From contig CAWHWS010000002.1 in the NCBI GenBank assembly GCA_963833115.1, positions 1,612,001 through 1,676,000 on the forward strand: a stretch of 64,000 nucleotides of DNA, in the 5' to 3' direction. Position 1 is the stretch's first letter, and every line of letters begins with the position of its first letter. Shown in pieces: positions 16,270 to 24,453 of the stretch. Both the position numbers and the translations under genes were made by a program. The stretch comes from Hasllibacter sp963833115 (lineage in GTDB: Bacteria; Pseudomonadota; Alphaproteobacteria; Rhodobacterales; Rhodobacteraceae). The notes below the pieces were generated by a model. The model was not told the origin of the DNA, did not search any database, and was given only the letters and a program-made list of their open reading frames with translations.

Positions 16270-16437
16270 ATGGCGAAGCCGACGACCATCAAGATCCGCC
16301 TGAACTCGACCGCGGGCACCGGCCATTTCTACGTGACCAAGAAGAACGCGCGCACGATGACCGAGAAGTTCTCGATTCGGAAGTTCGACCCGGTCGCGCG
16401 CAAGCACGTCGAGTACAAGGAAGGCAAGATCAAGTGA
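16270..16437 (+). CDS. rpmG: 50S ribosomal protein L33
   Basis: The 55-residue protein has the L33 pattern: PTTIKIRLNSTAGTGHFYVT, KKNARTMTEKFSIRKFDP and HVEYKEGKIK. It is the cysteine-free (C-minus) form without the zinc ribbon, usual in alphaproteobacteria. CCGCAGGAGCCCC gives a ribosome site. It binds near the E site of the large subunit. Confidence 0.97.
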   Translation: MAKPTTIKIRLNSTAGTGHFYVTKKNARTMTEKFSIRKFDPVARKHVEYKEGKIK

Positions 16438-16530
16438 TCCGCCGGGGCGTCCCGCGCCCCGCGTGATCCGCTTGTCGCCGGCCGCGTCGCCATCCGAGGC
16501 CTTCGCCCCGGCGAAGAGGGGATTACGGGC

Positions 16531-17031
16531 GTGGTGACGATCCGGCCCGCGATGCCGCGCGACCTCGCGGCGGTCGATCTGCTGCTCTCGCGCAGCTACC
16601 CCAGACTCCTGGCCGCGGATTACCCGCCGTCCATCATCGTGATGGCCATCCCGCTTCTCGCGCGCGCGAACCCGGCGCTCTTGCGTTCCGGCACCTATCT
16701 CGTCGCCGAGGATCCGAGCGGCGCGGTCCTCGCAGCGGGTGGATGGACCCGCACCGCTGCCGGATCCGACTCGAACACACGTGATACGGGGCATGTCCGC
16801 CATGTCGCGACCGACCCCGATCACCTGCGCCGGGGTCTCGCCACCGCGATCATGTCTCGCGCCGTGGCCGAGGCCGCCGCCGCCGGGCTGCGCCGCCTGG
16901 CCTGCCTCTCCACCCTGACCGCCGTTCCGTTCTACGGCGCGATGGGCTTCACGACGGTCTCGGCCGTCACGATCCCGTTGCGGCCTGGGATCACGTTTCC
17001 CGCCATCTCCATGCTTCGCGAGCTGCCCTGA
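16531..17031 (+). CDS. GNAT-family N-acetyltransferase
   Basis: This 166-residue protein has the GNAT core: TIRPAMPRDLAAVDLLLSRS at the N-terminus, VRHVATDPDHLRRGLATAIM as the acetyl-CoA binding motif A (Q/RxxGxG/A form RRGLAT), and LACLSTLTAVPFYGAMGF as motif B. The substrate is unknown. Two adjacent GTG codons at 16531 and 16534 could start it. It stands alone between rpmG and a gene-poor region. Confidence 0.85.
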   Translation: MVTIRPAMPRDLAAVDLLLSRSYPRLLAADYPPSIIVMAIPLLARANPALLRSGTYLVAEDPSGAVLAAGGWTRTAAGSDSNTRDTGHVRHVATDPDHLRRGLATAIMSRAVAEAAAAGLRRLACLSTLTAVPFYGAMGFTTVSAVTIPLRPGITFPAISMLRELP

Positions 17032-17788
17032 CCCGCGACGCGGCACGGTGCGACGCGAGGCCGGACCGCGATGGCGCATGAGGCCGCTCCTTTCGACGAC
17101 GGAACGCGCCCCGGTACCGGTGGCCGGAGGAATCGATCTGACCCAGGCCTTCGTCCTCATCACCGAACCCGAAGCGTGCGGGCCTCGCTCGCCCGGCCGG
17201 CGCCGCCATGGCGATGGCCGGAAGCCCGGAGATCGGGGGTGACGGTCCCGGACCGCCCCGTTTCGAGGGCCCTCGGCGGGGCCACCACCCGAGCAACACA
17301 GATCGTCGACGCGGACGTCCGCCCGATCCACCGAGTAGCGACCTGACGGAGGCGCTTTCGCGATCCGGCGATCTGCGACGAGCCCGTCGGAGCGCGCGAC
17401 GGGCCCCGCTCCTCGATCGCCCGGGACCCGAGATGCGCCATAGCGGTCTACGCCCGCTCCGGAACGTGGCCGGGGACCGTCGCCGGTCGGCGATGACCTC
17501 GTCCCTCGTCTTAGGTCCGCGCCCTTGGCGCAGATCTGGGAACCGGGACGCCCTCATCCGCCCGGAGGCTCACCGGGATATTCAATTCCACCGCGCCCAC
17601 CGGCGTGGGCTCGATGGACTTCGATCGACGCGATGGTGAACCCGGAAGGCCCCATCATCGGCAGGGTGGACCGAGACATCGGGCGTGACGTGGCGAGTCA
17701 TGGCTCGCCTCCTGATCGATGGCACCTCGGAGACCCGTCCGCATCGACGCAATGCAGTCCGCCCGATCTCTGTGAGGCGAGATCACCT
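17032..17788. other. Gene-poor region, no supported gene
   Basis: About 760 bases hold only short overlapping frames on both strands, none with a ribosome site, recognisable domain or the strong third-position G/C preference of flanking genes. The composition is slightly less GC-extreme than its surroundings, with more scattered A/T. It may be the residue of decayed genes or a long untranslated region. No repeats, tRNA or attachment-like sequence was seen. Confidence 0.5.
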
Positions 17789-17821
17789 AAAGAAAATGCC
17801 TGCCCCGACAAGGGGCAGGCA
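17789..17821 (-). terminator. Intrinsic terminator of the Bax-inhibitor-1 gene
   Basis: A perfect 10-base-pair stem (TGCCTGCCCC with its complement) at 17797-17806 and 17812-17821 has a 5-base loop. On the minus strand it is followed directly by TTTTCTTT. It lies about 70 bases beyond the stop of the gene at 17891. Confidence 0.85.
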
Positions 17822-17890
17822 AGGACATCTTAGGTCAGGGCCGAATGCATGGCGCCGGCCCTGGAGGGGGGAGTCAGAGGCTCGCGGCGA

Positions 17891-18661
17891 TCACTCGCGG
17901 TTCCCGAAGAGCTGAAGCAGGAACATGAACATGTTGATGAAGTTCAGGTACAGCGACAGCGCGCCCATGATCGCGGCCTTGCCCAGCCATTCCTGATCGC
18001 CATGCGCGGCGTGCGCGACGTACTCGGTCTTGATGCGCTGCGTGTCGTAGGCGGTGAGGCCCGCGAAGATCAGCACGCCCAGGATCGAGATCGCGAAGAC
18101 CATCGCCGGCGACTGCAGGAAGATGTTCACCACCATGGCGACCACGAGGCCGATCACGCCCATGATCAGGAACGTCCCCATCGCGGAGAGGTCGCGCTTC
18201 GTCGTGTAGCCGTAGAGCGACAGGCCGGCGAAGGCGATCGACGTGATGAGGAAGATCTGCGCGATCGAGGTGCCGGTGAACACCAGGAAGATCGAGCTGA
18301 TCGACAGGCCCATCGTCGCGGCGAAGGCGTAGAACACGAGCTGCGCCGTGGCGGCGGACATCTTGTTGATCATCGCCGACATGCCGAACACGAAGGCCAG
18401 CGGCGCCAGCATCACCACCCAGCGCAGCGGCGAGGTGTAGAGCGCCACGCCGAGGTCCGTCAGGTAGCGGTCGGCGCCGATCTGCGCCGCGTTCGGAACG
18501 GTCGTGACCGCGAGGCCCGAGATCGCCCACGCCGCGGCGAAGGTGATCAGCATGCCCACGGACATCGTTCCGTAGACCTTGTTCATATGGGCGCGAAGCC
18601 CGGTATCGATCGCGGCGGTGCGAGTGCCCGCGCCAGCGCGGATCGCCTGATAGTCAGCCAT
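17891..18661 (-). CDS. Bax inhibitor-1 / YccA-family membrane protein
   Basis: The 256-residue protein has seven hydrophobic segments and BI-1 family landmarks: YGTMSVGMLITFAAAW near residue 30, RWVVMLAPLAFVFGMS, YAFAATMGLSISSIFLVFTG and the C-terminal ALSLYLNFINMFMFLLQLFG. Bacterial members (YbhL/YetJ type) are pH-sensitive calcium leak channels or modulators of membrane protein turnover; the role here is inference. The ATG at 18661 has GGAGG 6 bases upstream. A sigma70-like promoter and an intrinsic terminator bracket it, so it is probably monocistronic. Confidence 0.93.
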   Translation of the reverse strand: MADYQAIRAGAGTRTAAIDTGLRAHMNKVYGTMSVGMLITFAAAWAISGLAVTTVPNAAQIGADRYLTDLGVALYTSPLRWVVMLAPLAFVFGMSAMINKMSAATAQLVFYAFAATMGLSISSIFLVFTGTSIAQIFLITSIAFAGLSLYGYTTKRDLSAMGTFLIMGVIGLVVAMVVNIFLQSPAMVFAISILGVLIFAGLTAYDTQRIKTEYVAHAAHGDQEWLGKAAIMGALSLYLNFINMFMFLLQLFGNRE

Positions 18662-18723
18662 TCAAGACCTCCATTAAGCGGAACCGCCCGGCCGCCACCA
18701 CGGCATCCGGGTCTCCTGGAGCG

Positions 18724-18752
18724 AATATCGGGCGGGAGCGCTGCCCTTTCAA
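18724..18752 (-). promoter_or_regulatory. Sigma70-like promoter of the Bax-inhibitor-1 gene
   Basis: On the minus strand TTGAAA (18752-18747) and GATATT (18729-18724) are separated by exactly 17 bases, a good match to the -35/-10 pattern. They stand 63 bases from the start codon, in an otherwise GC-rich gap. Confidence 0.6.
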
Positions 18753-18789
18753 GGGAGGACGCGCCCCGCGCGCGGGGTTTCTGGCCGCG

Positions 18790-18993
18790 CTATCGACGGT
18801 GCGGCGACACGTCCCAGAACGGGCGCGCCGCCTCGCGCGCCGCCTGGGCGCGGGTCAGGCCGAGATCGTCGAGGGCGGCGTCGCCCAGCCGCGCGAGGGC
18901 GGCGCGCTCGGCCGCGTGCCGGGACATGAGGGACAGCGCCGAGAGCGGCGAGCGCCCGGCGGGGCGGAGACGGGGGAGGGCGGGAGCGAGCAT
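18790..18993 (-). CDS. DUF1127 domain small protein
   Basis: This 67-residue protein ends with the DUF1127/YjiS-like motif: AERAALARLGDAALDDLGLTRAQAAREAARPFWD. The Arg-rich LxRLxDxxLxDLGLTR helix is the family core. Members bind RNA or act in stress, phosphate and carbon adaptation in alphaproteobacteria; the role here is not shown. Its start faces the LysR gene at 19094, with 100 bases between the two starts, so LysR may control it. Confidence 0.8.
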   Translation of the reverse strand: MLAPALPRLRPAGRSPLSALSLMSRHAAERAALARLGDAALDDLGLTRAQAAREAARPFWDVSPHRR

Positions 18994-19093
18994 GGTTCAA
19001 TCCTTCGGGCCGCGGGGAGGTCTTGATGATCTGGACCCGCCTGGCGTATTCATCAAACGAGTATTCCACATCTCCTCCATCAGGATCTGTGAT

Positions 19094-19975
19094 ATGTCCC
19101 GCACCCTCGATCCGTCCTCCCTGCGGGCCCTCGTGGCGATCGCCGATGCCGGCGGCGTCACCCGCGCCGCGGCCGCCCTGCACCGGACGCAGAGCGCGGT
19201 GTCGATGCAGATCAAGCGTCTCGAGGATGCGCTGGGCGCGCGGCTGCTGGACCGCGGCGGGCGCGGCGTCACCCTGACCCCCGCGGGGGAGCAGCTCCTG
19301 GGCTACGCGCGCCGTATCCTCGCGCTGAACGACGAGGCCTGGGACCGCCTCACGCACGAGGCCTACGAGGGCGAGATCACGCTGGGCGTGCCGCACGACG
19401 TCGTGCAGCCGGCGATCCCCGGCGTGCTGCGCCGCTTCGCCGGGCGTTTCCCGCGCATGGATCTGCGCCTGATCACCGCCAACACGGCCGAGCTGCGCGT
19501 GCGCCATGCCCGCGGCGCGATGGACGTGATCGTCACGACCGAGCGCTCCGTCGCGGCCGGCGGCGAGATCCTGGCCCGCCATGCCCTCCGATGGGCCGGC
19601 GCGCCCGGCGGGCGGGCGCATCGCGAAAGGCCGCTGCCGATCGCCTTCGAGCGGGACTGCATCTTCCGCCCCGACGTGACCGCGCGGCTCGCCGCGGCCG
19701 GGATCGCCTGGCGGATGGTGACGGACACGAGCAGCCTGCGGACCGTCGAGGCGGTGGTCTGCGCCGACCTCGCGGTGCACGCCGTCCTCGAGGGGACGAC
19801 GATGGGCGGCATGGCGCCACTTGGCGCGGAAGCCGGGCTCCCCGCCCTCGAGGACTGGTGCATCGGGTTGTACCTTCCGGCCGCGCCGGGGGCTCCCGCG
19901 GCGGCGCTGGGCGCGCTGTTGCGCGAGGGATACGGCGGGGCCGCGATCGTGCCGGCGGCCGGCCACGCGGCTTGA
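19094..19975 (+). CDS. LysR-family transcriptional regulator
   Basis: The 293-residue protein has an N-terminal winged helix-turn-helix (residues ~6-65: LRALVAIADAGGVTRAAAALHRTQSAVSMQIKRLE... GARLLDR) followed by a periplasmic-binding-like effector domain (GEITLGVPHDVVQPAIPGVL). The ligand is unknown. The ATG at 19094 fits the LysR N-terminus. It is divergent from a DUF1127 gene, the classical LysR target arrangement; the gap contains two GTATTC copies 15 bases apart (19046 and 19061) that could belong to an operator. Confidence 0.9.
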   Translation: MSRTLDPSSLRALVAIADAGGVTRAAAALHRTQSAVSMQIKRLEDALGARLLDRGGRGVTLTPAGEQLLGYARRILALNDEAWDRLTHEAYEGEITLGVPHDVVQPAIPGVLRRFAGRFPRMDLRLITANTAELRVRHARGAMDVIVTTERSVAAGGEILARHALRWAGAPGGRAHRERPLPIAFERDCIFRPDVTARLAAAGIAWRMVTDTSSLRTVEAVVCADLAVHAVLEGTTMGGMAPLGAEAGLPALEDWCIGLYLPAAPGAPAAALGALLREGYGGAAIVPAAGHAA

Positions 19976-20209
19976 TCGGCTGCGGGCCGCCGATCGATCG
20001 GCTCGCCCGGAGGGGGTATCGGCGGGGACGCGCGCAATTCGAAATATATCGTTGAAGATGCGTTCCCGCACTTGGCGTGTAGCGCGACTGCGCTTATCCA
20101 AGGGTCAGGTCGCCGCTCGGAAGGCGGGTGGTCGACGCGCGGCCCCATGCCGGGCGCCGGTCGTCGATTGTACAAAACAGTTTGCAGCAATGCCCCCGGA
20201 GGACGTTTC

Positions 20210-20575
20210 ATGAGCGACAGGCACCGTGTCGACATCCATGTCGGCAAGCGCGTGCGGCAGCGCCGCTGGATGATCGGGATGACGCAGCAGCAGCTCGCGG
20301 ACCTGGTGGGCATCAAGTTCCAGCAAATCCAGAAATACGAGACCGGCGCGAATCGCGTGAGCGCCTCCCGGCTCTACGACATCGCCGAGGCGATGGACGC
20401 GCCGGTGTCCTTCTTCTTCGAGGGGGTGGACACGCGACGGGCGCAGACCGGCGGCATGGTCGGCGACGTGCTCGCGGACAAGGAGGCGCTCGCCTTGGTG
20501 CGGTCCTACTACGCGATCCCCGAGAACCAGCGGCGGCAGCTCTTCGAGCTCGCGCGCGTCCTGTCGGCGGCGTGA
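20210..20575 (+). CDS. XRE-family helix-turn-helix transcriptional regulator
   Basis: The 121-residue protein has a Cro/C1-type HTH at about residues 12-66 (VGKRVRQRRWMIGMTQQQLA, then IKFQQIQKYETGANRVSASRLYDIAEAMD). A C-terminal helical tail, VRSYYAIPENQRRQLFELARVL, is typical of the chromosomal XRE regulators of alphaproteobacteria. CCGGAGGACGTTTC gives a strong ribosome site. It overlaps the next gene by GTGA, so the two are translationally coupled. The AT-rich segments at 20033-20060 and 20164-20190 are the likely promoter or operator area. Confidence 0.9.
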   Translation: MSDRHRVDIHVGKRVRQRRWMIGMTQQQLADLVGIKFQQIQKYETGANRVSASRLYDIAEAMDAPVSFFFEGVDTRRAQTGGMVGDVLADKEALALVRSYYAIPENQRRQLFELARVLSAA

Positions 20576-21375
20576 TCGCCCCGGATATCGAAGAACTCCA
20601 ACGGGTTGCGAGCGCCGTCGCGGACGCGGCGGCAGGCGAGACCCTGCCCCGGTTCCGGCGGCCGATGGCGGCCGAGGACAAGGGCGCGCCGGGCTGCGGG
20701 TTCGACCCGGTGACGGAGGCGGACCGCGCGGCGGAGGCGGCGATGCGCGCGGTGCTTGCCCGGCTGCGGCCCGATGACGGCATCCTCGGCGAGGAGGAGG
20801 ACGCGGTGCGCGGGACCTCCGGCCTGACCTGGACGCTCGATCCGATCGACGGGACGCGGGCCTTCCTCGCCGGGGCGCCGACCTGGGGCACGCTCATCGC
20901 CTGCGGGCCGGACGAGGGCGCGCCGATCGTCGGGTTGATCGATCAGCCCTATATTGGAGAGCGGTTCGCGGGCGGGCCGGGGGGCGCGACCGTCACGCGA
21001 GGAACGGATCGCAAGACGTTGATGACGCGAGAACTTCCGGCGCTGTCCGAGGCGATCCTGCTATCGACCTTTCCCGAGATCGGCACGCCGGAGGAGGCCG
21101 CCGCCTTCGGGCGGGTGGCGGCGCGGGCGCGGCTGACGCGCTACGGGCTCGACTGCTACGGGTATGCCCTCGTGGCGGGCGGACATGCGGACCTGGTTAT
21201 TGAGGCGGGGCTCGCGCCCTACGACATCCGGGGGCCGATGGCGGTGGTCCGCGCGGCCGGCGGGATCGTCACCGCCTGGGATGGCGGGCCGGCCGAATCG
21301 GGGGGGCGGATCGTCGCCGCCGGGTGCGCGGCGGTCCATGCCGAAGCTGTCGCGTTCCTGCGTTGTGACCGCTAA
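20572..21375 (+). CDS. hisN: Inositol-monophosphatase-family enzyme, histidinol-phosphatase-like (HisN)
   Basis: This 267-residue protein has the lithium-sensitive phosphatase motifs: FDPVTEADRAAE near residue 42, GEEED (metal-binding Glu), WTLDPIDGTRAFLAG near residue 90 (two metal Asp residues) and APYDIRGPMAVVRAAGG near the C-terminus with the third Asp. HisN-type members hydrolyse histidinol phosphate; closely related ones act on inositol phosphate or PAP, so the substrate is likely but not proven. Start GTG at 20572 overlaps the XRE gene stop. Length fits HisN of Rhodobacterales. Confidence 0.82.
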   Translation: MIAPDIEELQRVASAVADAAAGETLPRFRRPMAAEDKGAPGCGFDPVTEADRAAEAAMRAVLARLRPDDGILGEEEDAVRGTSGLTWTLDPIDGTRAFLAGAPTWGTLIACGPDEGAPIVGLIDQPYIGERFAGGPGGATVTRGTDRKTLMTRELPALSEAILLSTFPEIGTPEEAAAFGRVAARARLTRYGLDCYGYALVAGGHADLVIEAGLAPYDIRGPMAVVRAAGGIVTAWDGGPAESGGRIVAAGCAAVHAEAVAFLRCDR

Positions 21376-21427
21376 GTTCTCAGGTGCACGCATGGGCGCG
21401 GGACGGCCCGGAGCGTGCGCCGGTGCC

Positions 21428-21471
21428 GATGCACATCCCATGCACGATCCATGCGTATCCCATGCACGGGT
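21428..21471. repeat. Four 11-bp phased CATGC repeats
   Basis: Four consecutive 11-base units, each starting (C/G)ATGC, lie between hisN and guaD: 21428, 21439, 21450 and 21461. ATCCCATGCACG occurs twice exactly, 22 bases apart (21435 and 21457). The period is close to one helical turn. Function is unknown. Confidence 0.6.
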
Positions 21472-21498
21472 CGATGCGCATGGCCTCCAGCCGAGGCG

Positions 21499-21520
21499 GG
21501 GCGAGCCCGCGGGCTCGCCC
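21499..21520. terminator. 22-bp perfect palindrome between convergent genes
   Basis: GGGCGAGCCCG and its complement form an uninterrupted 22-base palindrome just beyond the stop of guaD and downstream of hisN. It would fold equally in transcripts from both sides; no T-run follows, so bidirectional termination is inferred. Confidence 0.5.
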
Positions 21521-21525
21521 GCGGG

Positions 21526-22812
21526 TCAGCCCGCCGCGACGTGGCGGCCCATGACGTAGACCGCGCGCACGGCCCGGTCGTCGCCCATCATCACGGTCGG
21601 GAAGACGGCCTCCCACGGGGTCTCCGCCCTGGCGGCGCGCTGGGCGATGGCGGGGGTGGAGGCGAGGTCGAGGACGGTGAGGTCCGCCTCCAGCCCCGGC
21701 GCGACGCGGCCGATCCGGTCGCCCAGGCGCAGGGCGTCCGCGCCGGCGGCGGTGGCGAGCCAGAGGAGCTGCGCGGGGTGGAGGGCGGTGCCCGAGAGCT
21801 GCCCCAGCTCGTAGGCCGCGGCCATGGTGCGGAGCATCGAGAAGGAGGAGCCGCCGCCGGTGTCCGTGGCGAGCGCGACGGGGATCCCGTCCGCGCGGCG
21901 GGCGGCGAGGTCGAGGATCCCCGAGCCGATGAAGGTGTTGGAGGTCGGGCAGTGGACGACGGCGGAGCCGCTCCGCGCGAGGCGGGCGCGCTCGCGCGCG
22001 GTGAGGTGGATGGCGTGGCCGAAGAGCGCGCCGGGGCCGATCAGGCCGTGCGCCTCGTAGGTGGCGAGGTAGTCTCGCGCCTCGGGGTGGAGGCGCGCGA
22101 CCCAGGCGAGCTCGTCGGTCTGCTCCGACAGGTGGGTCTGCATCGGGCAGGTCGGGTTGGCGGCCCAGAGGGCGCCGAGGGCCTCGAGCTGCTCGGGGGA
22201 GGAGGTGGGGGTGAATCGGGGGGTGATGGCGTAGCTCGCCCGGCCGCGCCCGTGCCAGCGGGCGAGAAGGGCAGCGCTCTCGTCATGGGCGCGGGCGGGG
22301 GTGTCGAGGAGGTCCGCCCGCGCGTTGCGGTCCATGCAGGTCTTGCCCGCGGCGACGCGCATCCCGCGGGCGGCGGCGGCCTCGAAGATGGCGTCCACCG
22401 AGGCGGGGTGGGAGGTGCAGAACGTGCACACGGTCGTGGTGCCGTTGGCGAGGAGGAGGTCGAGATAGGCGTCCGCGATGCGGGCGGCGTGCGCCGGGTC
22501 GTGGAAGCGGGCCTCCTCGGGGAAGGTGTAGCGCTCCAGCCAGTCGATGAGGCGGGCGCCCCAGGAGGCGACGATCCCGGTCTGGGGATAGTGGGCGTGG
22601 GCGTCGACGAGGCCGGGCAGGATCAGGGCGTCGCCATGGTCCTCGACCGGGATGGCGGGGTGGGCGGCGCGGAGATCCGCGAGGGTGCCGAGGGCGCGGA
22701 TGCGGCCGTCCGCGACCAGGACGGCGCCGGAGGAGATGCGCATCGCCTCCTCGGGCGGGACGAGGAACGGATCGGCGTCGGTGCGCAGGATCTGTCCGGC
22801 GAGGATGAGCAT
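21526..22812 (-). CDS. guaD: Guanine deaminase
   Basis: The 428-residue amidohydrolase has the expected metal sites: LPGLVDAHAHYPQ (HxH) near residue 70, TCPMQTHLSEQTDE (His and catalytic Glu), LFGHAIHLT, and the late LATDTGGGSSFSMLRTM with the metal Asp. NTFIGSGILDL and LGDRIGRVAPGLEADLTVLD are typical of GuaD. It deaminates guanine to xanthine in purine salvage or catabolism. The ATG at 22812 starts the family N-terminus (MLILAGQILRT); longer upstream readings run through the tandem repeat. No other purine gene is adjacent. Confidence 0.92.
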   Translation of the reverse strand: MLILAGQILRTDADPFLVPPEEAMRISSGAVLVADGRIRALGTLADLRAAHPAIPVEDHGDALILPGLVDAHAHYPQTGIVASWGARLIDWLERYTFPEEARFHDPAHAARIADAYLDLLLANGTTTVCTFCTSHPASVDAIFEAAAARGMRVAAGKTCMDRNARADLLDTPARAHDESAALLARWHGRGRASYAITPRFTPTSSPEQLEALGALWAANPTCPMQTHLSEQTDELAWVARLHPEARDYLATYEAHGLIGPGALFGHAIHLTARERARLARSGSAVVHCPTSNTFIGSGILDLAARRADGIPVALATDTGGGSSFSMLRTMAAAYELGQLSGTALHPAQLLWLATAAGADALRLGDRIGRVAPGLEADLTVLDLASTPAIAQRAARAETPWEAVFPTVMMGDDRAVRAVYVMGRHVAAG

Positions 22813-22869
22813 GGGCGGGCCTGGGATGGGGGCGCCCGGGGGGCGTAGCGCGGGGGGTGTCGCGCCCGC

Positions 22870-22977
22870 AAGGCGCGCATGAAGAGCCGCGGCCGCATGG
22901 CGCGCGTGAAGTGCCGCGTCCGCATGGCGCGCGTGAAAGGTCGCGGCCGCATGGCGCGCCTGTGGGGGCGCGGCCGC
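22870..22977 (+). repeat. Four tandem 27-bp repeats upstream of mgtE
   Basis: Units start at 22870, 22897, 22924 and 22951, each with a core close to ATGGCGCGCGTGAA followed by a CCGCGGCCGC-like end. The period is a multiple of three; read on the plus strand the units encode nine-residue repeats of the form MARVKxRxR, open and in frame with mgtE. They fill the gap between divergent guaD and mgtE. Confidence 0.85.
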
Positions 22978-22998
22978 ACCGCGTGCGGTGCGGCCGCG
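22969..22998. promoter_or_regulatory. Strong hairpin in the guaD-mgtE intergenic region
   Basis: CGCGGCCGCACC (22969-22980) pairs perfectly with 22987-22998 around a 6-base loop, and the loop ends can pair further. It overlaps the last 27-bp repeat and lies about 80 bases before the mgtE start, where a leader structure would be expected. Confidence 0.55.
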
Positions 22999-23076
22999 GG
23001 TCGGCCGGGTGCGCTTGCGGGTGCGCCTCGGGCTCCTATGGTGCCGCGATCCAGCGCCGCGACCGGAGGGACGACC

Positions 23077-24453
23077 ATGGCCGACACCGTGGAGGAGGCG
23101 CCGAAGGCCGAGGCGGAGGACCGGGGACCCGTGGACATGGCCGGCCTGCGCGAGGCCGCCATCCGGGGCGACGCGGAGGCGGTGCAGGCGATCCTGCTGC
23201 CGCTGCACCCGGCCGACATCGCCGACGCGCTCGAGCAGATGGGCGGCGAGGACCGCGAGCGCATCCTGCCCCTTATGGGGCCCGAGCTCTCGGGCGAGAT
23301 GCTCACGGAGGTCGAAGAGGGGCTGCGCGAGGAGATCATCGATTCGCTGCCCAACGAGGTGGTGGCCGAGGCGGCGCGCGACCTGGAGACGGACGACGTC
23401 GTCGACCTCATCGAGGACCTGAACCAGGAGACGCGCGAGGCGGTCCTGGGCGCGCTCGACGCCGAGGACCGGATCGCGGTCGAGGCGGCCCTCAGCTATC
23501 CCGAGGACAGCGCCGGGCGCCTCATGCAGCGGGAGGTCACGGCGGTGCCGGAGCACTGGACCGTGGGCGAGACGATCGACTGGCTGCGCGCGCATGACGA
23601 CCTGCCGGACCAGTTCTACCACATGATCCTGGTCGATCCGGGGATGCGGGCGACGGGCTACGTCACGCTCGGACGGCTCCTGGGCTCCAAGCGGGACGTG
23701 GCGCTGGACGCGCTGCGCGAGGAGAGCTTCCGCACGATCCCGGTGGGGCAGGACGTCGAGGAGGTCGCCTACGCGTTCAACCAGTACCACCTCATCAGCG
23801 CGCCGGTGGTGGACGAGGGCGGGCGCGTCATCGGGGTGATCACCATCGACGACGCGATGGCGGTCCTGTCGAACGAGCAGGGGGAGGACCTCCTCCTGCT
23901 GGCCGGGGTCGGGGACGAGAGCCTCAACGACCGGACGTTGGCGATCGCGCGGCAGCGGTTCCCGTGGCTCGCGGTGAACCTGGTGACGGCGATCCTGGCG
24001 TCCCTGGTGATCGCGCAGTTCGAGGGGGTCATCGCGGCGGTGACGGCGCTCGCGGTCCTGATGCCCATCGTGGCGAGCATGGGGGGGAACGCCGGGACGC
24101 AGTCGATGACCGTGGCGGTGCGGGCGCTGGCGACGCGGGACCTGACGCGGGCCAACGCGCTCAGGGTGCTGCGGCGGGAGGTGACGGCGGGGCTGATCAA
24201 CGGGGCGGCCTTCGCGGTGATCATCGGGATCGTGGGGGTGATCTGGTTCGGCTCGGCGCAGCTCGGGATGGTGATCGGGGCGGCGATGGTGATCAACCTG
24301 GTGGTAGCGGGGTTCGCGGGGCTGCTCATCCCGCTGGGGCTCGAGAAGGTGGGGATCGATCCGGCGCTCGCCTCGGGGGCGTTCGTGACGACGGTGACGG
24401 ACGTGGTGGGGTTCTTCGCGTTCCTGGGGCTGGCGGCGTGGGTGCTGACCTGA
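23077..24453 (+). CDS. mgtE: Magnesium transporter MgtE
   Basis: The 458-residue protein has the MgtE layout. A helical N domain covers residues ~20-140 (LHPADIADALEQMGGEDRERI, LPNEVVAEAARDLETDDVVDLIEDL). Two CBS domains cover ~140-265 (SAGRLMQREVTAVPEHWTVGE, YHLISAPVVDEGGRVIGVIT), and five membrane helices follow from ~285 (VTALAVLMPIVASMGGNAGTQ). The GGNAGTQ segment is at the magnesium pore. CBS and N domains close the channel when cytosolic magnesium is high. GGAGGGACGACC before ATG 23077 fixes the start. The next gene, 5-formyl-THF cyclo-ligase, overlaps its end. Confidence 0.95.
   Translation: MADTVEEAPKAEAEDRGPVDMAGLREAAIRGDAEAVQAILLPLHPADIADALEQMGGEDRERILPLMGPELSGEMLTEVEEGLREEIIDSLPNEVVAEAARDLETDDVVDLIEDLNQETREAVLGALDAEDRIAVEAALSYPEDSAGRLMQREVTAVPEHWTVGETIDWLRAHDDLPDQFYHMILVDPGMRATGYVTLGRLLGSKRDVALDALREESFRTIPVGQDVEEVAYAFNQYHLISAPVVDEGGRVIGVITIDDAMAVLSNEQGEDLLLLAGVGDESLNDRTLAIARQRFPWLAVNLVTAILASLVIAQFEGVIAAVTALAVLMPIVASMGGNAGTQSMTVAVRALATRDLTRANALRVLRREVTAGLINGAAFAVIIGIVGVIWFGSAQLGMVIGAAMVINLVVAGFAGLLIPLGLEKVGIDPALASGAFVTTVTDVVGFFAFLGLAAWVLT

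Noticed and set aside
17797..17821. A possible attachment site or IS end formed by the inverted repeat
   Set aside because: The T-run on the minus strand and its position after the Bax-inhibitor gene fit an intrinsic terminator; no transposase or target duplication is near.
22879..23076. An N-terminal extension of MgtE through the tandem repeats
   Set aside because: The frame is open, but a strong ribosome site (GGAGGGACGACC) precedes ATG 23077, where family homology begins; the extension is better seen as a leader.
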